Of a stretch of 64,000 nucleotides of DNA, positions 17,607 to 27,308 are shown piece by piece. Source of the stretch: Alphaproteobacteria bacterium. GTDB taxonomy: Bacteria > Pseudomonadota > Alphaproteobacteria > Caulobacterales > Caulobacteraceae. Within the stretch, counting starts at the first letter, position 1. Each line of letters starts with the position of its first letter. The notes beneath the pieces were generated by a model. It saw only the letters and a list, made by a program, of their open reading frames with translations, searched no databases and was not told the origin of the DNA. The stretch spans positions 179,735-243,734 of the forward strand of contig JAHJOK010000059.1 in assembly GCA_018820205.1 (NCBI GenBank), read 5' to 3'. The position numbers and the translations under genes were made by a program.

Positions 17607-19904
17607 CTATCGCCTGAAGTGGCGCCACAATGAACCGAACAGGTTCACATAGTCGTCGGTCCAGGGTTTGACCTCGGTGTCGGCCGGGGTTCCCCACAGG
17701 GGATCGCGCCGAAACTCCGCCAGGCCCGCCTCGGTCGGCGACAGGATCAGGGCCTCGGTCGAGGCCTCGGTCATCACCGGCAGATCGTCCCGCTCGGCGT
17801 AGAGCTGGTGCAGGTTGGGCGCGGCCAGAGCCTGGGCCGCGGCGGCGGCCGGCAGGGTGATGTCCAGGTTCCGGTTCGACAGGTGCAGCAGGACGACGCC
17901 GTCCGGCTTGAGCAGTTTCAGGTAGCCGTCGATGGCCTCTACCGTCAGCAGATGGGTCGGCACCGCGTCGGAAGAAAAGGCGTCGATGATCAGCAGGTCA
18001 TAGGTTCCGGCGGACTCGCGTCCCATCGTCAGCCGCGCATCGCCCAGCACGGTGCGGATCGGGCCGTCGGCGCAGTCGGAGATGAAGGTGAACCACTGCG
18101 GATCGCGTGACAGGCGGTCGACCATCGGGTCGATCTCGAAGAAGGTCATCGTATCGGAGGCGCGCTTGTAGCCGGCCATGGCGCCGGACCCCTGCCCCAC
18201 CACGCCGATGTTCAGGCCGGGGCTGCGCCGCTGGAGAGTCTGGGTCGTCTGGCCGATCGGCGTCGACGGCGCATAGTAGAGGGTCGGCATGCAGGCGAAG
18301 GCCGGCGCGCGGGGCTGGGCGCCGTGCAGGGTGGTGCCGTGCATCAGCACATGGACCTCGCCGCCCAGTCGCGGATCCTGGGTCACGCCGACCTTCATCA
18401 CGCCGAAGAAGCTGCGGTCGGTGAAGGCCGCCTCGTATCCCCGGGCGATATACTGGGTCGACAGGGCGATCATGGCGGCGATGGCGACATAGGCCGGCAT
18501 CCGGTCGCGCAGCAGGAAGCCGATGACGATGGCGCCGGTCAGGACCAGCTGGGTCAGCCGCGGCATGTCGGCCGAGACGTTCTTCGAGAACCACCAGGCG
18601 AAATCCCAGTCGGCCTGGAACACCGCCGACAGCATCGGCGGCGTCGCGCAGATCAGAACGGCCCCGACGAACAGATAGACCTCTCGGTTGCGGATCGGCG
18701 CACGGCTGATCGGTCGGGCCAGGCCGACCAGGACCAGCATCAGCGGATACTCCCACACCATGTCGAAGATCACCGGCGCCAGCAGGGCCGTGAAGGCGCC
18801 GCCCACCACCCCGCCCAGCGACATCAGCAGATAGAACTCGGTCAGCCGGTCCGGCGCGGGCCGCCTCGCCGCCAGCCGCTGATGGCACATCAGGGCCAGG
18901 ACAAAGAACGTCGCCAGGTGCAGACCGAACATCATCGGCCAGGCGCCGGTGCGGAAGGCGGTGAAGGCCAGACAGACCAGCCCCAGGGCGCCGGCGATCA
19001 CCAGGGTGATCGGCAGGGGGATCAGCGGCCGGTTCTGGAAGGCGATGACGAAAGTCAGAAGATACAGGGCCAGAGGCACGACCCACAGGAATGGGGCAGA
19101 GGCGACGTCGGTCGACAGATGAGTCGTCACCCCCAGCATCAAACTGGACGGGGCGGCGGCCAGCAGGACCAGCACCGCCTTCTCGCGCCAGGCGATCGGC
19201 GGGCTGACCGGCAGGGCGGCGGCCGCGGACGCGCCGATATGACCGCGACGCCAGGCGACAGCGGCCAGGGCGACGACCATCAGCATGAAGGCGGCATAGC
19301 CCCCGCTCCACCCCGCCCGCTGGCCCGACAGGGTCGCCAGCGGCTCGATCAGCAGCGGATAGGCCAGCAGCGCCAGAAAGCTGCCGAGGTTGGAGGCGGC
19401 GTAGAGGACATAGGGGTTGCGGCCGTCAGCGTGCCCGGCCCGGACCCGCGCGAACCAAGCCTGCAACAGGGGCGCCGTGGCGGACAGAACGGCGAACGGC
19501 GCCCCGACCGACAGGGCCAGGGTCAGCAGCAGCCAGCCGATCGGCGCCGCCGGATCCGGATCGCCCAGCAGACCGCTGATCCGCAACGGCAGGAACAGGG
19601 CGGCGAGCAGCAGCAGAACCAGATGCACCGCCATCTGGGCACGCATCGACGACAGTCTCTGCAGGCCGTGGGCGTAGCCGTAGCCGGCCAGGAGGGCGGT
19701 CTGGAAGAAGACCATGGCTGTGTTCCAGACCGCCGGTGATCCGCCCAGCATCGGCAGGACCAGCTTGGTCACCATCGGCTGGACGACGAACACCAGAGCC
19801 GCCGAGGTGAAGATGGCCAGGGCGAACAGCGCGGGGATCAGCCGGTCGCGCGGCGCGCCGTCCTCGGCAAGGTCGGCGTCTTGCGGCAGGGCGGTGTCGC
19901 TCAT
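17607..19904 (-). CDS. Membrane-embedded spermidine synthase-like fusion protein
   Basis: A 765-residue protein. The first 500 residues contain about twelve hydrophobic segments (for example [50 protein letters not shown]), and the last 250 are a spermidine-synthase-like Rossmann domain: [15 protein letters not shown] resembles the glycine-rich SAM-binding loop, FFEIDP an acidic end of the second strand, and [17 protein letters not shown] the aminopropyl-donor region. This architecture matches the family annotated as fused MFS/spermidine synthase. Whether it makes polyamines is unknown. The start at 19904 gives MSDTALPQD; the frame opens at 20153 but that part overlaps the CinA gene. It is divergent from that gene with an 85-base gap, and converges with ispDF. 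Confidence 0.8.
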   Translation of the reverse strand: MSDTALPQDADLAEDGAPRDRLIPALFALAIFTSAALVFVVQPMVTKLVLPMLGGSPAVWNTAMVFFQTALLAGYGYAHGLQRLSSMRAQMAVHLVLLLLAALFLPLRISGLLGDPDPAAPIGWLLLTLALSVGAPFAVLSATAPLLQAWFARVRAGHADGRNPYVLYAASNLGSFLALLAYPLLIEPLATLSGQRAGWSGGYAAFMLMVVALAAVAWRRGHIGASAAAALPVSPPIAWREKAVLVLLAAAPSSLMLGVTTHLSTDVASAPFLWVVPLALYLLTFVIAFQNRPLIPLPITLVIAGALGLVCLAFTAFRTGAWPMMFGLHLATFFVLALMCHQRLAARRPAPDRLTEFYLLMSLGGVVGGAFTALLAPVIFDMVWEYPLMLVLVGLARPISRAPIRNREVYLFVGAVLICATPPMLSAVFQADWDFAWWFSKNVSADMPRLTQLVLTGAIVIGFLLRDRMPAYVAIAAMIALSTQYIARGYEAAFTDRSFFGVMKVGVTQDPRLGGEVHVLMHGTTLHGAQPRAPAFACMPTLYYAPSTPIGQTTQTLQRRSPGLNIGVVGQGSGAMAGYKRASDTMTFFEIDPMVDRLSRDPQWFTFISDCADGPIRTVLGDARLTMGRESAGTYDLLIIDAFSSDAVPTHLLTVEAIDGYLKLLKPDGVVLLHLSNRNLDITLPAAAAAQALAAPNLHQLYAERDDLPVMTEASTEALILSPTEAGLAEFRRDPLWGTPADTEVKPWTDDYVNLFGSLWRHFRR

Positions 19905-19989
19905 GAAGTCCCCGGAGGTCGCCGACCGGTCGACAGACCCGCGCGCGAAGGCCAGTTTAGACCGACTCGACGCCGGTTCGGAAAGCCCC

Positions 19990-20484
19990 ATGTTTCCAGA
20001 CGATATCCAGACCCTGGCCGCCGCCGTGATCGCCGCCGCGACGACGCGCGGCTGGACCGTGGCGACGGCCGAGAGCTGCACCGGCGGACTGGTGGCGGGC
20101 GCTCTCACGGCCGTGGCCGGGTCTTCGGCGGTCGTGAATCGCGGGTTCGTCACCTACAGCAACGCCGCCAAGACCGAACTGCTGGGCGTGCCCGCCGCGC
20201 TGATCGAGGCCGAGGGCGCGGTGTCCGAACCGGTCGCGAAGGCGATGGCCGACGGCGCCAGGAGCCGTGCGGGCGTGACCCTGGCGGTCTCGATCACGGG
20301 GATCGCCGGGCCCGGCGGCGGCTCGCCGGACAAGCCCGTCGGCCGGGTCCATTTCGCCTGCGCCGCTCCGTCCGGCCTGGTCCACGAGGTCCGGTCGTTC
20401 GGCGATATCGGGCGCGAGGCGGTGCGGCTGGACAGCGTCAGGGTGGCCCTGAACATGCTGCGCGCGGCGTGCGAGGCGGGATGA
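19990..20484 (+). CDS. CinA C-terminal domain protein (NMN amidohydrolase-like)
   Basis: A 164-residue stand-alone CinA C-terminal (PncC) domain. In related enzymes it deamidates nicotinamide mononucleotide for NAD recycling. Key features are the catalytic [20 protein letters not shown] segment, [31 protein letters not shown], and the substrate-binding [20 protein letters not shown] loop. The N-terminal ADP-ribose pyrophosphatase domain of full CinA is absent, which is normal for this subfamily. The start at 19990 ([10 protein letters not shown]) fits the domain boundary. Its stop overlaps the ATG of the TusA-like gene by four bases (ATGA), so the two are translationally coupled. The link between the two activities is not obvious. 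Confidence 0.9.
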   Translation: MFPDDIQTLAAAVIAAATTRGWTVATAESCTGGLVAGALTAVAGSSAVVNRGFVTYSNAAKTELLGVPAALIEAEGAVSEPVAKAMADGARSRAGVTLAVSITGIAGPGGGSPDKPVGRVHFACAAPSGLVHEVRSFGDIGREAVRLDSVRVALNMLRAACEAG

Positions 20485-20717
20485 GCCGGGTCGTCGACGC
20501 CCGGGGACATCGCTGTCCGGTCCCCAGCCTGCGCCTGAAGAAGGCGTTGCTGGATCGGCCCGCCGCGACCCCGGTCGTGCTGCTGGCGACCGACCCCATG
20601 GCGCGGATCGACGTGCCGTTCATGATGGCCGAACTGGGCGGGCGAGTCCTGTCGATCGAGGAGGCGGACGGCGTCCTGACGATCACCGTCGAATCGAGCG
20701 GCGTTCCGACAGATTGA
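20481..20717 (+). CDS. TusA-family sulfurtransferase-like protein
   Basis: A 78-residue protein of the TusA/SirA/YedF fold. The sulfur-carrying cysteine lies in the diagnostic [18 protein letters not shown] (cysteine about residue 12, followed by Pro-x-Pro), then the [18 protein letters not shown] strand-helix and the final GVLTITVE strand. TusA proteins pass persulfide sulfur for tRNA thiolation or cofactor assembly; which pathway applies here cannot be told. The start ATG overlaps the preceding stop (ATGA). Its last 35 bases overlap the end of the convergent YihY/BrkB gene. The open frame reaching back to 19881 is in the CinA coding region and is not used. Confidence 0.88.
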   Translation: MSRVVDARGHRCPVPSLRLKKALLDRPAATPVVLLATDPMARIDVPFMMAELGGRVLSIEEADGVLTITVESSGVPTD

Positions 20718-21585
20718 CCACCGAGGCGCCGATATCCGGCTCGATATCGGGGGCGCCCCTGGACCGCGAGGCGATCTCCATCTCGGTGGCGAAGGCGCCG
20801 CCGTAGAAGATGGCGTTGACGTTCCACGACAGCCAGATCAGCAGCACGACGACCGCGCCGACCGAGCCGTAGGTGGCCCCCAGTTCGGCGATCTGCTCGA
20901 CATAGATGGCGCACAGCCACGACGAGATCATCGACAGCACGGTCGCCACCGTCCCGCCCGCGATCGACGGCCCCCAGGCCACCGGATCCCGGTGCGACAT
21001 GGCGTAGCGGTAAAGAAGCGTCAGACCCAGGGCGAGGCCCGACGCGGGCAGCAGGCCGTTGAACGGCAGGGCGCCGGGGCCGACCGCCGGCTCGGCATGC
21101 TCGAGCAGGCGCGCGGTGACCACGGCGCCGGACACGATGGTGAACAGGGCGAAGGCCACCAGGGCCACGAAGAAGGCCAGCATGTTGAACTTGAAGAAGC
21201 CGTGCGGCTCGGTCTCGTCATGGATCAGGTTGAGCCCGGCCAGCAGGGCCTTGAAGCCGCGATGCGCGGCATAGGCGCCGACCACCAGGGCGAAGGCGCT
21301 CTGGGTCGAGACGGTGCGGGCCGAGGCGTCAGACAGGCGTTCGATCTCGGCGCGGAAGATGGCGCGGGCCGCGTGGGGCATGACGTCGGCCAGGGCCGCC
21401 GCCTGCTCGCTGACCTGGCCGATCGACAGAACCGCCTTGTAGAAGCCGATCAGGATGGCGATCGCCGGGAACACCGCCAGCAGGGCGAAGAACGATACGC
21501 CCCCCGTGTAAAGCATGACGTCCCGGCCCCAGCTGCGGGCAAACGCCCGCCCCGAAAGCCGCGCCCAGAAGCCGGGCGACGCCAT
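20683..21585 (-). CDS. YihY/virulence factor BrkB family membrane protein
   Basis: A 300-residue inner-membrane protein of the YihY/BrkB family with six predicted membrane segments: about 32-55 (VSFFALLAVFPAIAILIGFY), 90-110, 135-160 (MLAFFVALVAFALFTIVSG), 180-200, 215-240 and 245-270 (VGAVVVLLIWLSWNVNAIFY). The conserved TGGVSFFALLAVFP start of the family and the YGSVGAVVVLLIW motif are both present. The old name RNase BN is incorrect for this family, whose function is unclear. The start at 21585 (MASPGFWARL) has a moderate ribosome site; the frame opens at 21702. The C-terminus is cytoplasmic and charged (LSERRSIRR), and its coding end overlaps the TusA-like gene. Confidence 0.9.
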   Translation of the reverse strand: MASPGFWARLSGRAFARSWGRDVMLYTGGVSFFALLAVFPAIAILIGFYKAVLSIGQVSEQAAALADVMPHAARAIFRAEIERLSDASARTVSTQSAFALVVGAYAAHRGFKALLAGLNLIHDETEPHGFFKFNMLAFFVALVAFALFTIVSGAVVTARLLEHAEPAVGPGALPFNGLLPASGLALGLTLLYRYAMSHRDPVAWGPSIAGGTVATVLSMISSWLCAIYVEQIAELGATYGSVGAVVVLLIWLSWNVNAIFYGGAFATEMEIASRSRGAPDIEPDIGASVVNLSERRSIRR

Positions 21586-21798
21586 TTCCGTCCGTTGTCC
21601 GCCCAAGCCGGTACCCGCAGCCGCTGATCGATCGACCTTTAGCCTAAATTCCCGGATTGAGAAGCGGAATGGCCGGCAGTGGTTTTCGCCTCGCGCGCGC
21701 ATCAGGGCCGTTGCGCCGACCGGTCACGCCTCGGTATGGAGGGTTGGTCCCGGTTCGGGGCTCGCGGGCTGTCGGCCGCGCAGGGGGAGACTTCGATC

Positions 21799-23118
21799 TT
21801 GGGTTCGGATCCACGCGTGCTGGTCGTCGCCGAGACGGATGGGCGGGTCGGCGCCCTGTGCCGGGGGCTGGACAGTCTCGGCTGGCGCACGATGACGGCC
21901 CGCACCGGCGCGGCCGCCGTCGCGGCCCTGACGGACCTGAAGCTCGAAGCCGCGATAATCGACGCGGATCACGCCGAGTTCACCGCCCTGCCCGATGCGC
22001 TGCGACGCGCCGCCGGCGCGCGCCGGCTGCCCGTCATCGCCCTGGGAATGACGGAGCCACAGGCCGCGGAAGGCGCGATATTCGACCTGGTCATGGCCCA
22101 GGCCCCGCACCCCGCCCAGGCCGCCCTGCGGCTGGAACAGCTGGTCAGGGCGGCGATCGCCGAGGAGGAGTTTCGCCTGCGCCAGGCGACCTTCGCCCTT
22201 CACGGCGCGACCCTGGACCCCGGCACCCCGGACCCCAGCCCGGTCCGCGTCCTGATCGCCGGCGCCCCCGATCATCGCTTCATCGCCCTGTCGAACACCC
22301 TGATCGCCGACGGGGCCGAGGTGGTCGCGGCGCCGACGCCCTACACCGCCTTCGACTATCTGCATGAAAGCGCGTTCGACGCCGCCGTGCTGTGGGGGGC
22401 GCCCGATCACGCGCCGGCGCTGTCGATCGCGTCGGGGATGAAGCGGAACACCCGGCTGTATCACATACCGCTGGCGCTCTATCTGCGGTCCGAGGGCGAG
22501 ATCAATCTGAGCGAACTGTTCAACCGGGGCTTTTCCGAAGTCGCCGCCGCCGACACGCCGGAGCCGGAAGCCGCCGCCCGAGTCCTGGCCCTGGCCCGGA
22601 CCCATCGTCGCCATCTGGCCATCCGCAAGGCGCTGGAGGGCGCGCGCGGCGCCGGGATCATGGACCCGTCGACGGGCCTGTTCACCCGCAACCTGTTCGC
22701 CAGCCATCTGGGCCGGGTCGCCGAGGCCGCGACCGCCCGCCGTCGGCCCCTGTCGGTGTGCGTGATGCGCGTGGCCGAGACCGAGGGCCTGACCCTGGCG
22801 CGTCAGGGCGGCTGGCTGGACCGCGCGATGCCGCAGATCGGCGCCATGGTGTCGCGTCTGGTGCGGGTCGAGGACACCGCCGCCCGCCTGGCGCCGGAAG
22901 TCTTCGCCCTGGCCCTGCCGGCGACGCCCGGCCCGGCGGCCCGGCTGGCGGCCGAGCGGATCGCCGCCGTGATCGGCTGCACCGCGTTCGACGCCGGCCC
23001 CGACCGGTCGCCGTTCGTGGTCGAGTTCAGGGTCGGGGTCGCCGAACTGATGCCCGGCGAAAGCGCAGCGGCCGTACTGGAGCGCGCATCGGCGAACCTG
23101 CAGGCCCAGGCGGCCTGA
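21799..23118 (+). CDS. popA: PopA-like two-receiver protein with degenerate GGDEF domain
   Basis: A 439-residue protein with two receiver-like domains (about 5-125 and 150-270) and a GGDEF-like domain (about 300-439), the PleD/PopA layout. The GGDEF motif is degenerate (RLAPEVFAL in place of R-x-GGEEF), so no cyclase activity is expected, but RVED just before it fits the RxxD c-di-GMP-binding I-site. The first receiver keeps an aspartate in AAIIDADH; the second has tryptophan there (AAVLWG). In Caulobacter PopA binds c-di-GMP and helps recruit ClpXP for CtrA degradation at the cell pole. I chose the TTG at 21799 because GGGGGAG precedes it at ideal spacing and it gives the expected length; the frame opens at 21679. 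Orthology with PopA is inferred. Confidence 0.8.
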   Translation: MGSDPRVLVVAETDGRVGALCRGLDSLGWRTMTARTGAAAVAALTDLKLEAAIIDADHAEFTALPDALRRAAGARRLPVIALGMTEPQAAEGAIFDLVMAQAPHPAQAALRLEQLVRAAIAEEEFRLRQATFALHGATLDPGTPDPSPVRVLIAGAPDHRFIALSNTLIADGAEVVAAPTPYTAFDYLHESAFDAAVLWGAPDHAPALSIASGMKRNTRLYHIPLALYLRSEGEINLSELFNRGFSEVAAADTPEPEAAARVLALARTHRRHLAIRKALEGARGAGIMDPSTGLFTRNLFASHLGRVAEAATARRRPLSVCVMRVAETEGLTLARQGGWLDRAMPQIGAMVSRLVRVEDTAARLAPEVFALALPATPGPAARLAAERIAAVIGCTAFDAGPDRSPFVVEFRVGVAELMPGESAAAVLERASANLQAQAA

Positions 23119-23182
23119 CGCCCCTTGCAAGGCCCCACGCGACACTCATAGTGCGCAGGGTTCAATCCCCGGGAGGTCCACT

Positions 23183-23776
23183 ATGGCCGGTCGCGTCGGC
23201 GCCCATATGACGATCTCGCTGGACGGCTTCGGCGCCGGTCCGGACCAGACCCTGGCAAACCCGCTCGGCATCGGCGGCGAGACCCTGCATCGCTGGATGT
23301 TCCAGGACGCGGAGAACAACGTCGCGGAGCGTGACGCGATCTGCGCCTATTCCGCCTTCATCATGGGACGCAACATGTTTGGTCCGATCCGGGGCGAGTG
23401 GACCGGCGACTGGCGCGGCTGGTGGGACGAGGATCCGCCCTATCACGCCCCAGTCTACGTTCTGACCCACTATCCGTGCGAGCCCTTGGTCATGGAGGGC
23501 GGCACGACCTTTCATTTCATCACCAGTGGGTATGACGCGGCGCTGACGGCGGCCCGGGCCGCCGTGGGCGATGGCCCCATCGCGATCTGCGGCGGGGTCG
23601 GGACGACGCGTCACTATCTGAACGCGGGCGTGATCGACGACCTGCATCTGCAGATGGCGCCGATCGTTCTCGGCGCGGGTGAGCGGCTGTGGGACGGGCT
23701 GACGGCGGAGCTGGAGCCCGTCTCCGCCCGCGCGACGCGGCTGGCCACCCACCTGCACTACAAGGTCCGCCGGTGA
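23183..23776 (+). CDS. Dihydrofolate reductase/RibD C-terminal family protein
   Basis: A 197-residue soluble protein of the DHFR-like RibD C-terminal fold. It begins VGAHMTISLDGFGAG, the nucleotide-fold first strand of this family, then AFIMGRNMFGPIRGEW, VYVLTHYP, ICGGVGTTRHYLNAGVIDDLHLQMAPIVLGAGERLW, and ends in THLHYKVRR. These motifs place it among the widespread single-domain NADPH-dependent reductases of unknown substrate, not true dihydrofolate reductase. A clear ribosome site (GGGAGG) precedes the ATG at 23183. The gene stands alone between popA and a palindromic repeat that separates it from the convergent mfd gene. Confidence 0.88.
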   Translation: MAGRVGAHMTISLDGFGAGPDQTLANPLGIGGETLHRWMFQDAENNVAERDAICAYSAFIMGRNMFGPIRGEWTGDWRGWWDEDPPYHAPVYVLTHYPCEPLVMEGGTTFHFITSGYDAALTAARAAVGDGPIAICGGVGTTRHYLNAGVIDDLHLQMAPIVLGAGERLWDGLTAELEPVSARATRLATHLHYKVRR

Positions 23777-23782
23777 TCCATT

Positions 23783-23845
23783 GGAGCGCGGACCTCCAGG
23801 TCCGCTCCGTGGCGACGAAAGAGCGGACCTGGAGGTCCGCGCTCC
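23783..23845. repeat. Palindromic intergenic repeat, copy 2 (between convergent genes)
   Basis: Two arms, 23783-23807 and 23821-23845, are a perfect 25-bp inverted repeat beginning GGAGCGCGGACCTCC, with a 13-base loop. It is the same family as the element at 10357-10421. It sits between the stop at 23776 and the convergent mfd stop at 23853, where it could act as a shared transcript end in both directions. Confidence 0.85.
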
Positions 23846-23852
23846 GGAATTC

Positions 23853-26800
23853 TCAAGCCCCCGCCACGCGCGCCAGGTCGGTGGTGATCCTCTCTGCGAC
23901 CTTCAGGCGATCCTCGGGCGTGGGCCAGTCGCCCTTGACCACGATCTTCTGGTCCGGCCGGATCTTCCAGCTGGCGTGGTTCTTCTGGATCAGCCCGACC
24001 AGGCCGGCCGGATTGGGGAAGCGATTGTCGCGCAGGGTCAGGACGCAGCCCTTGGGCCCGATGTCGATGCGTTCGATGCAGGCCGTCTTGCAGTTGGCCT
24101 TGACCCCGACGATGCGCAGCAGCTGTTTCGCCTCGTCCGGCAAGGGGCCGAAGCGGTCGATCAGCTCGGCGGCCAGGGCCTCGCGGCTCTCGGTGTTCTC
24201 GGCGTCCGACAGGCGGCGATACAGGCTGAGACGAACATTCAGGTCCGCGACGTAATCCTCTGGAATCAAGACCGCCGCGCCGACATTGATGGCGGGGGAC
24301 CAGCCGCGATCGACGACGCCCTCGCCGCCGTTCTGGCGCAGCTCGGCGACCGCATCCTCGAGCATCTGCTGATACAGTTCGACGCCAACCTCGCGGATAT
24401 GGCCCGACTGTTCGTCGCCCAACAGGTTGCCGCCGCCGCGCTGGTCCAGGTCGTGACTGGCCAGCTGGAAGCCGGCGCCGAGGTTGTCGAGCGACTGCAG
24501 CACCTGAAGACGTCGCTCGGCCGACAGGGTCATGGGCCGTTTCGGATCGGTGGTCAGATAGGCGAAGGCTCTAGCCTTGGACCGCCCGATCCGGCCCCGG
24601 ATCTGGTGCAGCTGGGCCAGGCCGAACATGTCCGCCCTGTGCACGATCAATGTGTTGGCGGTCGGAATGTCGATGCCGCTTTCGACGATCGTGGTCGAGA
24701 CCAGCACGTCGTAGCTGCCGTCGTAGAAGGCGCTCATCACGTCTTCCAACTGGGTCGGGCTCATCTGGCCGTGCCCGACGACGAATTTGATCTCCGGCAC
24801 CTGGACGCGCAGGAATTCCTCGATGTCCGGCAGGTCCGCCAGACGCGGACAGACATAGAAGGCCTGACCCCCACGGTATTTCTCGCGCAGCAGGGCCTCG
24901 CGCACCATGACCGGATCCCAGGGCGCGACATAGGTGCGCACGGCCAGGCGATCGACCGGCGGGGTGGCGATGATCGACATCTCGCGGATGCCGGACAGGG
25001 CCATCTGCAGCGTGCGCGGGATCGGCGTGGCGGTCAGGGTCAGCAGGTGGACGTCGGCGCGAAGGGACTTGAGCTTCTCCTTGTGCTTGACGCCGAAATG
25101 CTGCTCCTCGTCGACGATCACCAGGCCCAGGTCCTTGAACCCGACCTGTTCGGCCAGCACCGCGTGGGTGCCGACGACGATCTCGAAACTGCCGTCCTTG
25201 AGGCCCGCGCGCGTTTCGGCCGCGTCCTTGGCGGTGACCATGCGCGACAGGTGCCGCACCTTGATCGGCCAGCCGGCGAACCGCTCGCTGAAGGTCTTGA
25301 AATGCTGGCGCGCCAGAAGCGTCGTCGGGCAGACGATGGCGACCTGTTGCCCCGTCATCGCGACCACGAAGGCGGCGCGGATGGCCACCTCGGTCTTGCC
25401 GAAGCCGACGTCGCCGCAGATCAGCCGGTCCATGGGCGTGCCCTTGCCCAGGTCTTCCAGCACGTCGCCGATGGCGTTCAGCTGATCGTCCGTCTCCTCA
25501 TAGGGGAAGCGGGCGCAGAACTCGTCGAACAGGCCGTGCGGCGGGGTGATGGCGTCGCCGACGCGCAGGGCGCGCTTGGCCGCCAGAGCGATCAGACCCT
25601 CGGCCATGTCGCGCAGGCGGGCCTTGGCCTTGGCCTTGCGACCCTGCCAGGCCGCGCCGCCCAGCCGGTCCAGCTGAACGCCCTCGGACTCCGCGCCGTA
25701 ACGGGTCAGGAGGTCAATATTTTCAACGGGTAGATAGAGTTTGCTCTCGCCCGCATAGAGCAGTTCCAGGCAGTCGTGCGGCGCCTCCTGGATGTCGAGC
25801 GTCTTCAGACCCTCGTACCGGCCAATGCCGTGGTCCAGGTGAACGACCAGATCGCCGGTCGTCAGGGCCGAGGCCTCGGCCAGGAAGTTCGACGCGCGGC
25901 GCTTGCGCTTGGGTCGGGCCAGCCGGTCGCCGAGGATGTCGGTCTCGGAGATGACGGCGATGTCGGCGGTCGTGAAGCCGTGCTCGACCGGCAGGACCGC
26001 GCGCAGATAGAGGTCTTTCGACGCCGCCTGCACATCGGCCCAGTCGCGCACGGCGACGACGTGGTCGAGCCCGTGGTCGGCCAGCATCACGCCCAGGCGA
26101 TCGGACGAGCCTTCCGTCCATGAGGCGAACAGCACGCGCTTGCCGTCGGCCTTCAGCGCCGCCGCATGGGCCGCGACGGCCTCGAACAGGTTGACGCTGT
26201 CCTGCGCCCGCTCGGCCCCGAAGGTCCGGCCCAGCCGGCCGCCCGCGTCGTCGACGTCGGCATCGAAAGGGGTCAGGCGTCGCACTGACCGGCCCGCGAG
26301 CGCGGAATGCCAGTCCTCTTCCGGCAGATAGAGGCGGCCGGGCGGCAGGGCGCGGTTCGCGCCGCCCCCCTTGGCCTTCGACGCCTCCTGCCGCGCCTCA
26401 TAGGCGTCGCGGGTCAGGGCCCACCGTTCCGCGCGCGCCGCCTCCGCCTGATGGTCCAGGAAAATCGTCGCCCGTTCGGGCAGATAGTCGAACAGGGTCT
26501 CCAGCCGGTCGTAGAGCAGCGGCAGCCAGTGCTCCATGCCCTGACGCCGGGCGCCCTCACTGATAGCGGCATACAGGGGATCGTCGCCCGCCGCGCCGAA
26601 CAGGTTCAGATAGCCGGTGCGGAAACGGCTGATCGTCTCGGGATTCAGCAGCGCTTCGGACACGGGCGACAGGGCGACGTCGCGCCTCTGGCCGGTCGAA
26701 CGCTGGGTCGCGGGGTCGAAGGTGCGGATCGATTCCAGTTCCGACCCGAACATGTCGAGACGCACCGGCTCCTCGAACCCCGGCGGGAAGACGTCGATGA

Positions 26801-27308
26801 CCCCGCCCCGGATGGCGTACTCGCCGCGGTCGTTGACGGTCGAGGCGCGCATATAGCCGTTGGTGGTGAAATAGGTCTCCAGCGCCTGGGCATCGAGTTC
26901 CAGACCGACCACGGCGTCGAACCCGGCCGAGCCGGTGACCTCGCGCGGCGGCGTCCGCTGCAGGGCGGCGGCGACCGTGGTCACGACCAGAATGGGCGTC
27001 CGGTCGTCCGCCTCGCGCCGCGCCAGAGCCGACAGGGCCGCCATCCGCTCGGCCGACACGCCCGACGTAGGGCTGAGCCGGTCATAGGGCAGGCAATCCC
27101 AGGCCGGAAACTCAATGACCTCAATATCCTTGGCGAAGAACCGGAACGCCTGAACGAAGGCGCTGGAGCGCGAGAAATCCCGCGCCACGAACACGCCCAC
27201 GCCGCCAGCCGCCGTCAGGCGCTCGGCGACGACTAAAGCGTCCATGCCCTCGGGCGCGCCGCCCAGGTCGTGATCGGAGCGGTTCTGCAGGTTCGCACCG
27301 TCCATCAA
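23853..27308 (-). CDS. mfd: Transcription-repair coupling factor Mfd
   Basis: An 1,151-residue ATP-driven DNA translocase that pushes stalled RNA polymerase off lesions and recruits UvrA. Domains in order: UvrB-like N-terminus (about 1-330), RNA polymerase-interaction domain with LTTGDLVVHLDHGIGRYEGL (about 470-560), RecG-like helicase (about 590-960) with Walker A CGDVGFGKTEVA, DEEQHFGV, TLTATPIPRTL and GRIGRSKARAFAYL, and the C-terminal TRCF domain. The length is normal and all helicase motifs are present. Its ATG overlaps the end of sdhE by four bases (ATGA). It is convergent with the DHFR-like gene across the palindromic repeat. Confidence 0.97.
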   Translation of the reverse strand: MMDGANLQNRSDHDLGGAPEGMDALVVAERLTAAGGVGVFVARDFSRSSAFVQAFRFFAKDIEVIEFPAWDCLPYDRLSPTSGVSAERMAALSALARREADDRTPILVVTTVAAALQRTPPREVTGSAGFDAVVGLELDAQALETYFTTNGYMRASTVNDRGEYAIRGGVIDVFPPGFEEPVRLDMFGSELESIRTFDPATQRSTGQRRDVALSPVSEALLNPETISRFRTGYLNLFGAAGDDPLYAAISEGARRQGMEHWLPLLYDRLETLFDYLPERATIFLDHQAEAARAERWALTRDAYEARQEASKAKGGGANRALPPGRLYLPEEDWHSALAGRSVRRLTPFDADVDDAGGRLGRTFGAERAQDSVNLFEAVAAHAAALKADGKRVLFASWTEGSSDRLGVMLADHGLDHVVAVRDWADVQAASKDLYLRAVLPVEHGFTTADIAVISETDILGDRLARPKRKRRASNFLAEASALTTGDLVVHLDHGIGRYEGLKTLDIQEAPHDCLELLYAGESKLYLPVENIDLLTRYGAESEGVQLDRLGGAAWQGRKAKAKARLRDMAEGLIALAAKRALRVGDAITPPHGLFDEFCARFPYEETDDQLNAIGDVLEDLGKGTPMDRLICGDVGFGKTEVAIRAAFVVAMTGQQVAIVCPTTLLARQHFKTFSERFAGWPIKVRHLSRMVTAKDAAETRAGLKDGSFEIVVGTHAVLAEQVGFKDLGLVIVDEEQHFGVKHKEKLKSLRADVHLLTLTATPIPRTLQMALSGIREMSIIATPPVDRLAVRTYVAPWDPVMVREALLREKYRGGQAFYVCPRLADLPDIEEFLRVQVPEIKFVVGHGQMSPTQLEDVMSAFYDGSYDVLVSTTIVESGIDIPTANTLIVHRADMFGLAQLHQIRGRIGRSKARAFAYLTTDPKRPMTLSAERRLQVLQSLDNLGAGFQLASHDLDQRGGGNLLGDEQSGHIREVGVELYQQMLEDAVAELRQNGGEGVVDRGWSPAINVGAAVLIPEDYVADLNVRLSLYRRLSDAENTESREALAAELIDRFGPLPDEAKQLLRIVGVKANCKTACIERIDIGPKGCVLTLRDNRFPNPAGLVGLIQKNHASWKIRPDQKIVVKGDWPTPEDRLKVAERITTDLARVAGA

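Noticed and set aside
17998..19311. 437-residue minus-strand frame inside the spermidine synthase-like gene
   Set aside because: Same strand, other frame, Arg/Gly/Asp-rich with no hydrophobic pattern; the overlapping membrane protein is clearly the coding frame.
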